Source of the DNA: Mordavella massiliensis
GTDB taxonomy: Bacteria > Bacillota > Clostridia > Lachnospirales > Lachnospiraceae
Assembly (NCBI RefSeq): GCF_016902415.1
Contig: NZ_JACJLV010000001.1
Location: 82,895-146,894 of the forward strand
Direction of reading: 5' to 3'
Length of the DNA stretch: 64,000 nucleotides
Under the pieces are notes generated by a model, which worked only from the letters and a program-made list of their open reading frames with translations, made no database searches and was not told the DNA's origin. Shown piece after piece: positions 33,762 through 42,841 of this stretch; position 1 is the first letter of the stretch, and each line of letters begins with the position of its first letter. The position numbers and the translations under genes were made by a program.

Positions 33762-33808
33762 AAAGCAAAGGCGCTTTGGACCACAGGGTTCGGGGCGCCT
33801 TTTCTATT
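33762..33808 (+). promoter_or_regulatory. glnN leader: terminator overlapped by ANTAR-type hexaloop hairpin
   Basis: AAAGC, loop AAAGGC, GCUUU (33762-33777) is a perfect five-pair hairpin with loop A1 and G4. The segment AAGGCGC (33768-33774) alternatively pairs with GCGCCUU (33795-33801) to form an intrinsic terminator followed by UUCUAUU. Same arrangement as in the glnA and pyrG leaders. Confidence 0.75.
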
Positions 33809-33832
33809 GCCAAAAGAAAGGAGCTTACCACT

Positions 33833-35932
33833 ATGAAAAAAGAAATCCCCGCTTTATATGGAAGTCTGGTGTTCAATGACAAGGTCATGCGCAATAAACT
33901 TCCCAAGGATGTTTATAAGGCTTTGAAAAAGACCATTGAGAACGGCACCCACCTGGAGCTTGAGGTGGCAAATTCCGTGGCCGTTGCCATGAAGGAGTGG
34001 GCGGTGGAAAACGGCGCCACCCATTTCACCCACTGGTTCCAGCCCATGACCGGATTTACTGCCGAGAAACATGACAGCTTCATCACTCCCACAGAAAACG
34101 GGGAAGTGATCATGGACTTTTCCGGCAAGGAACTGGTGAAAGGGGAACCGGACGCCTCCAGCTTCCCCTCCGGCGGACTGCGGGCCACCTTTGAGGCCAG
34201 AGGCTACACTGCCTGGGATCCCACCTCTCCTGCTTTTATCAAGGACGGCACCCTGTATATCCCCACGGCTTTCTGCTCCTACGGCGGAGAAGCCCTGGAC
34301 AAAAAGACGCCCCTTCTTCGTTCCATGGAGGCCCTCAGCCAGGAAGCGGTCCATCTCCTTCATATCCTGGGAAATACAGAGGTCACCCATGTATCCACCA
34401 CCATCGGGCCGGAGCAGGAATATTTCCTGGTGGATAAGGATCTGTATGAACAGCGCCGGGACCTGGTGTTCACCGGCAGAACCCTTCTGGGCGCTCCCGC
34501 TCCCAGAGGCCAGGAAATGGAAGATCATTATTTCGGCGCGTTAAAGCCAAGAGTGGCCGCCTATATGCACGACCTTGACGAGGAACTGTGGAAGCTGGGG
34601 ATCCCGGCCAAGACCAAACACAACGAAGTGGCCCCCTCCCAACACGAACTGGCGCCCATCTTTGACACGGCCAACGTGGCGGTGGACCACAACCAGCTTA
34701 CCATGGAAGTAATGAAGAAAGTAGCGGACAAACACGGGCTGGTCTGCCTGCTCCATGAGAAACCCTTTGAGGGGATCAACGGAAGCGGCAAGCACAACAA
34801 CTGGTCCATCTCCACCAACACCGGGGAGAACCTTCTGGATCCCGGCAAAACACCGGCCAAGAACATCCAGTTCCTGGTATTTCTCATGGCTGTGATCAAG
34901 GCTGTGGATGAGTACGCGGATCTGATGCGGATCTCCGCCGCCAGCGCCGGCAACGACCACCGGCTGGGAGGAAACGAAGCCCCGCCGGCCATCGTCTCCA
35001 TCTTTCTGGGGGATGAACTGACCGCCATCCTGAAATCCATCGAGGACGACACTTATTTTGGAAAGCACCAGAGAGTCCAGCTGGAGACCGGCGCCCATGT
35101 GCTGCCCCACTTTGTCAAGGACAATACAGACCGGAACCGGACTTCGCCCTTTGCCTTTACCGGAAATAAATTCGAATTCCGCATGCTTGGCTCCTCGGCT
35201 TCCGTAGCCACGCCTAACATCATCCTGAACACCGCCGTGGCGGAAGCCCTGGCCCAGTTCTCCCGGGAACTGTCCGGAACCGCTCCAAAAGACATGGAGC
35301 AAGCGGTCCATGAACTGATCAAGCGGGCCATCAAAAAACATAAAAAAGTGATCTTCAACGGAAACGGCTACACCGAGGAATGGGTGGCAGAAGCCGAGAA
35401 ACGGGGGCTCTACAACCTGGCCTCCACCCCGGACTGCCTGCCCCAGATCCTGGCGGAGAAAAATGTGGAGCTTTTCACCAGACATCACATTTTCACCCGG
35501 GAAGAATTGGCTTCCCGGTATGAGATCTTCCTGGAGAATTATGTAAAAACCGTGGCCATCGAGGCAAAGACGCTGCGGGAAATGCTGGCCAAAGACTTCC
35601 TTCCGGCAGTTAGCCGCTATGCTTCCTCCGTCTCTGGTGAGGCCCTGTCCATGAAGACATTTGTCCCGGATCTCTCCACAGATTCTGCCAGGAAGCTGGT
35701 GTCCTTCCTGGGAGCTTCCTATGAGACCATTGCCGGCGCTTTAGATCTGCTGGATCAGGAGATCCTTGCCCTTGATGAGAAGACCTCCCTTCTGGAAGCC
35801 GCCAATTACTGCCGTAAGACCATCCTTGCCACCATGGAAGAACTGCGCAGCGCTGCCGACCAGGCTGAGGCAAAGATCCCGGAGGAGGAGCTTCCCTACC
35901 CCACCTATGACGCGCTCCTCTTCTCCGTATAA
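33833..35932 (+). CDS. glnN: Glutamine synthetase type III
   Basis: 699 residues from MKKEIPALYGSLVFNDKVMR at 33833, with AAAGGAG upstream. Type III enzymes are about 700 residues, against 440-470 for type I. Recognisable motifs are THWFQPMTGFTAEKHDSF, GPEQEYFLVD, KTKHNEVAPSQHELAP, GINGSGKHNNWSI and ISAASAGNDHRLGGNEAPP. It makes glutamine from ammonia and is often nitrogen-controlled. It heads an operon with purF and asnB-like genes (15-base gap to purF). Confidence 0.96.
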   Translation: MKKEIPALYGSLVFNDKVMRNKLPKDVYKALKKTIENGTHLELEVANSVAVAMKEWAVENGATHFTHWFQPMTGFTAEKHDSFITPTENGEVIMDFSGKELVKGEPDASSFPSGGLRATFEARGYTAWDPTSPAFIKDGTLYIPTAFCSYGGEALDKKTPLLRSMEALSQEAVHLLHILGNTEVTHVSTTIGPEQEYFLVDKDLYEQRRDLVFTGRTLLGAPAPRGQEMEDHYFGALKPRVAAYMHDLDEELWKLGIPAKTKHNEVAPSQHELAPIFDTANVAVDHNQLTMEVMKKVADKHGLVCLLHEKPFEGINGSGKHNNWSISTNTGENLLDPGKTPAKNIQFLVFLMAVIKAVDEYADLMRISAASAGNDHRLGGNEAPPAIVSIFLGDELTAILKSIEDDTYFGKHQRVQLETGAHVLPHFVKDNTDRNRTSPFAFTGNKFEFRMLGSSASVATPNIILNTAVAEALAQFSRELSGTAPKDMEQAVHELIKRAIKKHKKVIFNGNGYTEEWVAEAEKRGLYNLASTPDCLPQILAEKNVELFTRHHIFTREELASRYEIFLENYVKTVAIEAKTLREMLAKDFLPAVSRYASSVSGEALSMKTFVPDLSTDSARKLVSFLGASYETIAGALDLLDQEILALDEKTSLLEAANYCRKTILATMEELRSAADQAEAKIPEEELPYPTYDALLFSV

Positions 35933-35947
35933 AGGAGGGCGGCTTTC

Positions 35948-37351
35948 ATGGAACTGGATCCACAATACCAAATCAAAGAGGCCTGCGGGGTCTTCGGGAT
36001 CTATGACCTTTCCGGAGAAAATACTGCACCCTCCGTCTATTACGGCCTTCTGGCCCTCCAGCACCGGGGCCAGGAATCCTGTGGTATCGCGGTATGCGAT
36101 ACCACAGGTCCCAGAGGAAATATCACCTTCCACAAAGGCATGGGGCTGGTGAGCGAAGTTTTTAAAGAGAACACCCTCCAGGATCTCTCCGGCAATCTGG
36201 GGATCGGCCATGTTCGGTACTCCACCACCGGAGCCCCCACCCTGACTAACGCCCAGCCCCTGGTCTTAAACTATGCCAAAGGAACCCTGGCCCTGGCCCA
36301 CAATGGAAATCTTGTCAACGCCGGCGCTCTGCGGGAAGAACTGGAGCGGACCGGCACCCTCTTCCACACCACCACCGACTCGGAAGTGATCGCCTGCTGT
36401 ATCGCCAGGGAACGGATGACCAGCAGTACGGTGGAAGAAGCGATCCGGAAAACCGCATCCCGGATCCGGGGCGCTTACGGACTGGTCATCGCCAGTCCCC
36501 GGAAGCTGATCGGCGTGCGGGACCCTCTGGGATTAAAGCCGCTGTGCCTGGGGAAACGGGACCAGGCCTATGTCCTTGCCTCGGAAAGCTGCGCCCTGGC
36601 AAGCGTGGGAGCCACATTTATCCGGGACGTACGCCCCGGGGAGATCCTGACTATCACGGACAAGGGACTTTCTTCCGACTGCAGCCTCTGTCAGGAACAC
36701 CGCGCCCACTGTATCTTTGAATACATTTATTTTGCCAGGCTGGACAGCACCCTGGACGGCATCTCCGTCTATGATGCCCGCCTCCGGGCAGGAGCCGCCC
36801 TGGCAAAAGCCTGGCCCGCCCAGGCGGATCTGGTCTGCGGCGTGCCGGATTCCGGCGTACCGGCGGCCAAGGGCTTTTCACAGGCCTCCGGGATCCCCTT
36901 TGGCATCGCCTTTTATAAAAACAGCTATGTGGGCAGGACCTTTATCAAGCCCACCCAGAAGGAGCGGGAAAACAGCGTCCGCCTGAAGCTCAGCGTGCTG
37001 GCGTCCGTGGTGAAGGGAAAGCGTCTGGTCCTGGTGGACGACTCCATCGTCCGGGGCACCACGATCGCCAACCTGATCCATATGTTAAAAGCCGCCGGCG
37101 CGTTAAGCGTCCATGTACGGATCAGCTCCCCGCCCTTCTTATACCCCTGTTATTTTGGCACGGACATCCCCTCCAACCGGCAGCTGATCGCCTCCTCCCA
37201 TTCCGCAGAGGAGATCTGCTCCATGATCGGGGCGGATTCCCTGGGATATCTGGATATCGAAGATCTCCCCTCCATGGCCGGGGACCTTCCCCTGTGCCGG
37301 GCCTGCTTTGACGGCCGGTATCCCATGGACATAGAAACCAACAGAAAGTAG
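35948..37351 (+). CDS. purF: Amidophosphoribosyltransferase
   Basis: 467 residues. First step of purine synthesis: PRPP plus glutamine to phosphoribosylamine. The class II glutaminase nucleophile is C13 in IKEACGVFGIYDL after a 12-residue propeptide. HRGQESCGIAV and HNGNLVNA are family motifs. The PRPP loop is LVLVDDSIVRGTTIANL. Cysteines near the C-terminus (YPCYFGTD, LCRACFDG) fit the Fe-S ligands of the Bacillus-type enzyme. Here it is not in a pur operon but follows glnN; it may be a second copy. It contains a perfect 13-bp inverted repeat at 36078-36108. Confidence 0.94.
   Translation: MELDPQYQIKEACGVFGIYDLSGENTAPSVYYGLLALQHRGQESCGIAVCDTTGPRGNITFHKGMGLVSEVFKENTLQDLSGNLGIGHVRYSTTGAPTLTNAQPLVLNYAKGTLALAHNGNLVNAGALREELERTGTLFHTTTDSEVIACCIARERMTSSTVEEAIRKTASRIRGAYGLVIASPRKLIGVRDPLGLKPLCLGKRDQAYVLASESCALASVGATFIRDVRPGEILTITDKGLSSDCSLCQEHRAHCIFEYIYFARLDSTLDGISVYDARLRAGAALAKAWPAQADLVCGVPDSGVPAAKGFSQASGIPFGIAFYKNSYVGRTFIKPTQKERENSVRLKLSVLASVVKGKRLVLVDDSIVRGTTIANLIHMLKAAGALSVHVRISSPPFLYPCYFGTDIPSNRQLIASSHSAEEICSMIGADSLGYLDIEDLPSMAGDLPLCRACFDGRYPMDIETNRK
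36078..36108. repeat. Perfect 13-bp inverted repeat inside purF
   Basis: CCTGTGGTATCGC, five-base loop GGTAT, GCGATACCACAGG. It encodes SCGIAVCDTTG near the start of the gene. Confidence 0.7.
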
Positions 37352-37362
37352 GAAACGAAGTT

Positions 37363-38946
37363 ATGTGTACCATTATGTGTTATTGTACCCCAAAAGCAGA
37401 TTACAGCCGGTTCGCAGGCGGTCTTTCCAGGACTCACTCCCGGGGACCGGACGATGAAAGGATCCTGGACACCGGGAACGGACTGATGGGCTTCCAGCGG
37501 CTCTCCATCATGGGACTGACCCCGGAAGGCATGCAGCCCTTTTTGCTCCACGGAAATTATCTGGTGTGCAACGGCGAGATCTACGGCTTCCGCCCGGTGA
37601 AAGAAGAACTGATCCGAAAGGGCTATGCCTTCGCAAGCGACAGCGACTGTGAAATCCTGTTGCCCCTCTATGAGGAACTGGGCACAGAGATGTTCTCTCA
37701 TCTGGACGCAGAATTCGCCCTAGTGCTCTACGACGCCGCCAGAAACTCTTGGATCGCCGCCCGGGATCCCATCGGGATCCGCCCCTTATTCTACGGGTAT
37801 GACCGGGAAGGAGCCATCCTTTTCGCCAGTGAGGCCAAGAACCTGGAAGGACTGACAGACGAGATCCGGCCTTTCCCGCCCGGCCATTATTATAAGGACG
37901 GCCAATTTATCTGCTACCGGGACATCACCAAAGTGGAAAAAGTCTGCCAGGATGACCTGGAGGAGATCTGCCGCAAGATCCACGATAAGCTGGTAAAAGG
38001 GGTGGAAAAACGGCTGGACGCCGACGCTCCCATGGGCTTTCTCTTAAGCGGAGGACTGGATTCCTCCCTGGTATGCGCCATCGCCGCCTCCCGGCTTAAT
38101 AAGCCCATCCGCACCTTCGCCATCGGCATGGAGACCGACGCCATCGACCTGAAATACGCCCGGGAAGCAGCCGAGTATATCGGAAGCAGGCACACAGAGA
38201 TCCTGATCACACGGGATCAGGTGATCGCCGCCCTGCCGGAAGTGATCAAAGCCCTTGGCACCTATGACATCACCACCATCCGGGCCTCCATGGGCATGTA
38301 TCTTCTCTGCCAGGCCATCCATGAGACCACAGACGTGCGGGTCCTTCTCACCGGGGAGATCTCCGACGAACTGTTCGGTTACAAATACACAGACTTCGCC
38401 CCCTCCCCGGAGGAATTCCAGAAGGAATCCGTAAAGCGGGTCAAAGAACTGCATATGTACGATGTCCTGCGGGCGGACCGCTGTATCAGCGTCCACTCCA
38501 TGGAAGCCCGGGTGCCTTTTGGCGATCTGGACTTTGTCTCATATGTTATGGCCATTGATCCGGCCAGAAAAATGAACACCTACCACAAGGGAAAATATCT
38601 GCTCCGCCACGCCTTTGAAGCGGACGGGCTTCTCCCCCGTTCCATCCTGATGCGGGAGAAGGCAGCCTTTTCCGACGCGGTGGGTCATTCCATGGTGGAT
38701 GACCTGAAGGAGTATGCTGAAAGCTGTTACACCGACGAAGTATTCAAGGAAAAAGCGGCACGCTACCGCTATGCCGCTCCATTTACCAAAGAATCCCTTC
38801 TCTACCGGGAACTTTTTGATTCCTTCTACCCCGGACAGGCGCCCATGGTCAAAGACTTCTGGATGCCAAACAGGGAATGGGAGGGCTGCGATGTAGACGA
38901 CCCCTCCGCAAGAGTCCTGTCCAACTACGGGGCAAGCGGGATCTAG
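37363..38946 (+). CDS. asnB: Asparagine synthase (glutamine-hydrolysing), AsnB type
   Basis: 527 residues. Converts aspartate to asparagine with glutamine and ATP. Catalytic C2 is exposed after Met removal (MCTIMCYC). The glutaminase domain has RGPDDERI, FQRLSIMG and CNGEIYGF. The synthetase domain starts near residue 215 with the PP-loop LLSGGLDSSLVCAI, and has TGEISDELFGYKY downstream. Length matches E. coli-type AsnB (about 550). It is 11 bases from the purF stop, third gene of the glnN operon. Confidence 0.94.
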   Translation: MCTIMCYCTPKADYSRFAGGLSRTHSRGPDDERILDTGNGLMGFQRLSIMGLTPEGMQPFLLHGNYLVCNGEIYGFRPVKEELIRKGYAFASDSDCEILLPLYEELGTEMFSHLDAEFALVLYDAARNSWIAARDPIGIRPLFYGYDREGAILFASEAKNLEGLTDEIRPFPPGHYYKDGQFICYRDITKVEKVCQDDLEEICRKIHDKLVKGVEKRLDADAPMGFLLSGGLDSSLVCAIAASRLNKPIRTFAIGMETDAIDLKYAREAAEYIGSRHTEILITRDQVIAALPEVIKALGTYDITTIRASMGMYLLCQAIHETTDVRVLLTGEISDELFGYKYTDFAPSPEEFQKESVKRVKELHMYDVLRADRCISVHSMEARVPFGDLDFVSYVMAIDPARKMNTYHKGKYLLRHAFEADGLLPRSILMREKAAFSDAVGHSMVDDLKEYAESCYTDEVFKEKAARYRYAAPFTKESLLYRELFDSFYPGQAPMVKDFWMPNREWEGCDVDDPSARVLSNYGASGI

Positions 38947-38956
38947 GCCCTTCCCG

Positions 38957-39427
38957 CTATTTCTCCATTTCCCGGATCAGATTTACCATTTCCACTGCGC
39001 TAAGCGCACAGTCATAGCCTTTATTTCCGGCTTTTGTACCGGCCCGCTCAATGGCCTGCTCGATATTTTCCGTTGTCAGTATGCCAAAGAGCACCGGTAC
39101 CCCTGTCTCCAGGGAAACGGACGCAATCCCTTTGGAAACCTCATTGCACACATAGTCATAATGGCTGGTGCTTCCCCGGATCACTGCACCCAGACAGATC
39201 ACCGCGTCATACTTCCCGCTTTTTGCCATTCTGGCTGCGATCAGAGGAATCTCAAATGCCCCCGGCACCCAGGCCACTTCAATATCCTCTTCTCTCACGT
39301 CATGGCGAGTCAGCCCGTCCAGAGCGCCGCCCAGCAGCTTATTGGTGATAAACTCATTGAATCTGGCGGCCACAATGCCCACCTTCATGTCTTCTGCCAC
39401 TAACTTTCCTTCTAATGTTCTCATCAT
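38957..39427 (-). CDS. ribH: 6,7-dimethyl-8-ribityllumazine synthase
   Basis: 156 residues, starting [20 protein letters not shown] (either Met may initiate; GGAAGGG upstream). Condenses the pyrimidine intermediate with dihydroxybutanone phosphate. Motifs [49 protein letters not shown] and [19 protein letters not shown] are diagnostic; the catalytic His lies in TSHYDYV. It is the last gene of the rib operon and its stop faces the asnB stop across ten bases. Confidence 0.96.
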   Translation of the reverse strand: MMRTLEGKLVAEDMKVGIVAARFNEFITNKLLGGALDGLTRHDVREEDIEVAWVPGAFEIPLIAARMAKSGKYDAVICLGAVIRGSTSHYDYVCNEVSKGIASVSLETGVPVLFGILTTENIEQAIERAGTKAGNKGYDCALSAVEMVNLIREMEK

Positions 39428-39459
39428 CTTTCCCTTCCTTTTCTTAAAATAAATTCTTT

Positions 39460-40662
39460 TTATTCATACTTCAAAAGATGTCCCATCCGCCTCTGCTTGG
39501 TTTCCAGATAGAACAGATCATGCTCGGTGGCCTGCATCTGGATCGGCACCCTCTCCGTGATCTCCATGCCAAATTCTTCCAGCTGGTAGATCTTATCCGG
39601 ATTATTGGTCAGAAGCCGTAAGCTTTTGACTCCAAGATCCTTCAAAATCTGCGCGCCGATATAATATTCTCTCTCATCCCCCTCAAATCCAAGCGCCAGA
39701 TTGGCTTCCAGGGTGTCCATTCCCTGCTCCTGCAGCTCATAGGCCCGCAGTTTGTTGATCAGTCCGATGCCCCTGCCTTCCTGACGCATATACAGAAGAA
39801 TGCCCCGTCCCTCTTTTTCAATCTGGGTCATGGCTGCTGCCAGCTGCTGGCCGCAGTCGCAGCGCAAAGACCCGAAGGTGTCTCCGGTCAGGCACTCGGA
39901 ATGGACCCGGCAGAGCACGTCTTTTCCATCGCCGATCTCTCCCTTTACCAGCGCAATATGATGTTCCCCATTTAACCGGTTCACATACCCGTAAGCCGTA
40001 AAATTGCCGTATTTCGTCGGCATCTTGTTCTTTGTCACCTGATCCACCAGCTTTTCATGGCATTTCCGGTATTCCTTCAGATCCTGAATGGTGATAAAGG
40101 TGATCCCCCATTTTTCTGCCAGCCCGATCAGCTCGGCAGTCCGCATCATGGTTCCGTCTTCCCGCATGATCTCACAGCAAAGGCCGCATTCTTTCAATCC
40201 CGCCAGCCGGCACAGGTCTACCGTAGCTTCGGTATGCCCTTCCCGCTCCAGCACGCCATTCCTTTTCGCCAGCAGGGGAAACATGTGGCCGGGTCTGCGG
40301 AAATCTTCCGGCTTCGCGTCTTCTGCCACGCACCGCATTGCTGTAATGGACCGCTCTGCAGCCGAGATCCCGGTAGTGGTTTCCACGCTGTCAATGGAGA
40401 CTGTAAAGGCAGTCTCGTGGTTATCTGTGTTATCGGCCACCATCTGCGGCAGCTTTAGCTTCCGGATATACTCTGCGGACATGGGCATACAGATCAGTCC
40501 CTTCCCATGCATGGCCATAAAGTTAATATTCTCCGTAGTGGCAAACTGCGCCGCACAGATAAAGTCTCCTTCATTTTCCCTCTCCGGGTCGTCTGTCACC
40601 AGAATGATCTTTCCCTGCCTTAAATCCTCCAGCGCCTCTTCAATCGTATGAAACTGAAACAT
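39460..40662 (-). CDS. ribBA: Bifunctional DHBP synthase / GTP cyclohydrolase II
   Basis: 400 residues from [20 protein letters not shown] at 40662 (AGAAGGG upstream; the longer frame overlaps ribE). The N-terminal DHBP synthase domain has [20 protein letters not shown] and the RRPGHMFPL motif. The C-terminal cyclohydrolase II domain has the zinc cysteines in [19 protein letters not shown] and the [13 protein letters not shown] motif. It feeds both branches of riboflavin synthesis. It is 43 bases downstream of ribE, in the FMN-riboswitch operon. Confidence 0.97.
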   Translation of the reverse strand: MFQFHTIEEALEDLRQGKIILVTDDPERENEGDFICAAQFATTENINFMAMHGKGLICMPMSAEYIRKLKLPQMVADNTDNHETAFTVSIDSVETTTGISAAERSITAMRCVAEDAKPEDFRRPGHMFPLLAKRNGVLEREGHTEATVDLCRLAGLKECGLCCEIMREDGTMMRTAELIGLAEKWGITFITIQDLKEYRKCHEKLVDQVTKNKMPTKYGNFTAYGYVNRLNGEHHIALVKGEIGDGKDVLCRVHSECLTGDTFGSLRCDCGQQLAAAMTQIEKEGRGILLYMRQEGRGIGLINKLRAYELQEQGMDTLEANLALGFEGDEREYYIGAQILKDLGVKSLRLLTNNPDKIYQLEEFGMEITERVPIQMQATEHDLFYLETKQRRMGHLLKYE

Positions 40663-40705
40663 TTGATCCCTTCTTTCTATTATTGCTTTTTCCAAAAACA
40701 GATAT

Positions 40706-41362
40706 TTAGAATCCATATCTGGATAAAAATTCTCTTGTGATCCGGCTCTTTTCTCCGGTCTGTCCCCCTGCAGGCGCAAGCCCCAGCAGCTTCTCTACGT
40801 ATTTCCCGATCACATCATTTTCCAGGTTCACCAGATCTCCCTGGTGTTTTACCTGGAGCGTGGTCTCCCGGATGGTATGGGGAATAGCTGATATGGAGAA
40901 CCATCCTTCTCCCACCTTGGCCACCGTCAGGCTGATGCCGTCAATGGCGATAGACCCCTTCTCCACCACGTACCGGAGGATCTCATCGCCTGCTCCGATC
41001 GTGTACCAGACCGCATTGTCGTCTCTCTCTATGCCCCGGATCCTTCCGGTGCCGTCTACGTGTCCTGCCACGATATGGCCGCCAAAGCGCCCGTCTGCCG
41101 CCATGGCCCGTTCCAGATTCACAAGGCTTCCCGGGCGGGCATTCTGAAGCGCCGACCGGTTCAGCGTCTCATGCATCACGTCTGCCGTAAACCTTCCCCC
41201 TTCCAGGGACGTTACTGTCAGGCAGACGCCGCTGACACAGATGCTGTCGCCTACCCTGGTCCCTTCCAGCACCTTGCGCGCCTCGATCTCCATGACGGCG
41301 GAGCTCCGTCCTTTTTGTATCTTCCGGATCTGCCCCAGTTCTTCAACAATTCCTGTAAACAT
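40706..41362 (-). CDS. ribE: Riboflavin synthase alpha chain
   Basis: 218 residues, two tandem lumazine-binding repeats: [18 protein letters not shown] with [14 protein letters not shown], then [15 protein letters not shown] with [20 protein letters not shown]. Dismutates two lumazines to riboflavin. The ATG overlaps the ribD end by 20 bases, indicating coupling. Length is the family's usual. Confidence 0.96.
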   Translation of the reverse strand: MFTGIVEELGQIRKIQKGRSSAVMEIEARKVLEGTRVGDSICVSGVCLTVTSLEGGRFTADVMHETLNRSALQNARPGSLVNLERAMAADGRFGGHIVAGHVDGTGRIRGIERDDNAVWYTIGAGDEILRYVVEKGSIAIDGISLTVAKVGEGWFSISAIPHTIRETTLQVKHQGDLVNLENDVIGKYVEKLLGLAPAGGQTGEKSRITREFLSRYGF

Positions 41363-42467
41363 CCGTATCCACCTCCCCTTCGATCAGCAGGTCTTCTCCC
41401 ACCTGTGTTACCTTGAGATGTGTCAGAGGAAAAGCCTCCCCCGGCGATGCCACGCCCCGGCCTTCCACCGGAGTCCCCGCATCTGCTCCGCCAAACAGTT
41501 TAGGCGCCGTAAAGCAGTATACCTTCTGAACGATACCGCTCTTTAAGGCCGACCAGTTTAAGGTCCCTCCGCCTTCCAGCAGAATACTGTCGATCTGCCT
41601 CTTTCCCAGTTCTCTCATCAGCGCTCTCAGATCCACGTGTCCGTCTTCTTCCGGCAGAGTCAGAACCTGACACCCCTTTTCTTCAAACGGACGGATGCGA
41701 TCCGGATCTGCCTGACAGGTAGCCAGGATCGTCGGGATCTCCTTTGCTGTTTCCACCACATTTGCATCAGAGGGAATGCGAAGCCTGGTGTCACAGATGA
41801 TACGTACCGGCTGCCTGGCTCCCGGAATCCTGCAGGTCAGCCTGGGATCGTCCGCAAGCACGGTCCCCGCCCCGGCCATAATACCGGTATACCTGTGCCG
41901 GAGTTTCTGTACAAAGGCTCTGGCCTCTTCTCCTGTGATCCATTTGGATTGTCCGGTGTAGGCTGCGATCTTCCCGTCCATGGTCATGGCATACTTCATC
42001 GCCACATAGGGAAGCCCGGTCTGTATGTAATGAAAAAACACCGGATTCAATGCGTCGCAGGCCTCTTTCTCCACATGCGTCGTCACTTCCACTCCGTGTT
42101 CGATCAGCTTCTTAAATCCCTTCCCTGCCACCAGAGGATTGGGATCATCCGATCCTGTTACAACCCTTGCAATGCCAGCCTCCAGGATCGCATCCACACA
42201 GGGCGGCTGCTTTCCATAATGGCAGCAGGGCTCCAGCGTGACATAAATCACAGCTCCCTTCGGGGACTCCGTCACAGATGCCAGTGCATTTCTCTCTGCA
42301 TGAAGTCCGCCGTACCGCTCGTGATACCCCTCGCCGATGATGCGGCCGTCTTTTACAATCACCGCTCCCACCATGGGATTGGGAGAGGTAAAGCCTTCCC
42401 CCTTTTTCGCCAGTTCTATGGCCCGGCGCATATACTTACGATCCTCTGCTAATCCTTCATCCTTCAC
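41343..42467 (-). CDS. ribD: Bifunctional pyrimidine deaminase/reductase
   Basis: 374 residues. The N-terminal deaminase has the zinc motif GGLHAERNALA and the PCCHYGKQPPC cluster. The C-terminal reductase has MTMDGKIAAYTGQSKWITG and ILLEGGGTLNWSAL. It performs the second and third steps of riboflavin synthesis. GAGGAAGGTGAG precedes the ATG at 42467. First gene of the operon behind the FMN riboswitch. Confidence 0.96.
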   Translation of the reverse strand: MKDEGLAEDRKYMRRAIELAKKGEGFTSPNPMVGAVIVKDGRIIGEGYHERYGGLHAERNALASVTESPKGAVIYVTLEPCCHYGKQPPCVDAILEAGIARVVTGSDDPNPLVAGKGFKKLIEHGVEVTTHVEKEACDALNPVFFHYIQTGLPYVAMKYAMTMDGKIAAYTGQSKWITGEEARAFVQKLRHRYTGIMAGAGTVLADDPRLTCRIPGARQPVRIICDTRLRIPSDANVVETAKEIPTILATCQADPDRIRPFEEKGCQVLTLPEEDGHVDLRALMRELGKRQIDSILLEGGGTLNWSALKSGIVQKVYCFTAPKLFGGADAGTPVEGRGVASPGEAFPLTHLKVTQVGEDLLIEGEVDTDVYRNC

Positions 42468-42490
42468 ATTCTCACCTTCCTCTTCCTATA

Positions 42491-42517
42491 ACAAAAGCCC
42501 CGGAGAATCTCCGGGGC
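42491..42517 (-). terminator. Second terminator-like hairpin in the ribD leader
   Basis: GCCCCGGAGA pairs with TCTCCGGGGC (42497-42517) and is followed on the minus strand by TTTTGTTAT. It lies between the riboswitch terminator and the ribD ribosome site. Confidence 0.6.
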
Positions 42518-42562
42518 ATATATGATATCACCAAAAATATTTCTGCCAGTCCACAGATGATC

Positions 42563-42600
42563 AAAAACGAAAAGCTCCGGAATCTATGATCCCAGAGCTT
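42563..42600 (-). terminator. FMN riboswitch expression-platform terminator
   Basis: AGCTCTGGGATC pairs with GATTCCGGAGCT around ATA and is followed by TTTCGTTTTTG on the minus strand, about 30 bases past the riboswitch. Confidence 0.85.
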
Positions 42601-42631
42601 ACAGTCATCCTGACATATCACTTTTGCATGT

Positions 42632-42742
42632 CATCTTCTTCCATCCAGACTTTAACTGTCGGCCTCGGAATTTCACCGAATCCTGCCTTATCGGCTCGCG
42701 GGCTTTACCGCCGGTAGGGAAACGACCCCTGCCCTGAAGATT
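42632..42742 (-). ncRNA. FMN riboswitch (RFN element)
   Basis: The minus strand shows the conserved core: ATCTTCAGGGCAGGG at the 5' end, then CCCTACCGGCGGTAAAGCCC, CGCGAGCC, GATTCGGTGAAATTCCGA, GCCGACAGTTAAAGTC and the closing GGATGGAAGAAGAT. High FMN should favour the downstream terminator and shut off ribD-ribE-ribBA-ribH. Confidence 0.96.
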
Positions 42743-42763
42743 ATTTATTCACTTCTGTTGTAT

Positions 42764-42793
42764 AGTATACTGCTGCCGTTCTGTTGCTGTCAA
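42764..42793 (-). promoter_or_regulatory. rib operon promoter
   Basis: TTGACA (42788-42793) and TATACT (42764-42769), spacer 18 bp, about 20 bases before the riboswitch. Confidence 0.75.
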
Positions 42794-42841
42794 TACCTGT
42801 TCTCTTTCCTTGTTGAATACCTGGCAAATCATCAAAAATGA

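Noticed and set aside
38914..38990. Terminator between asnB and ribH
   Set aside because: The ten-base convergent gap and surrounding sequence show no stable hairpin with a U-run.
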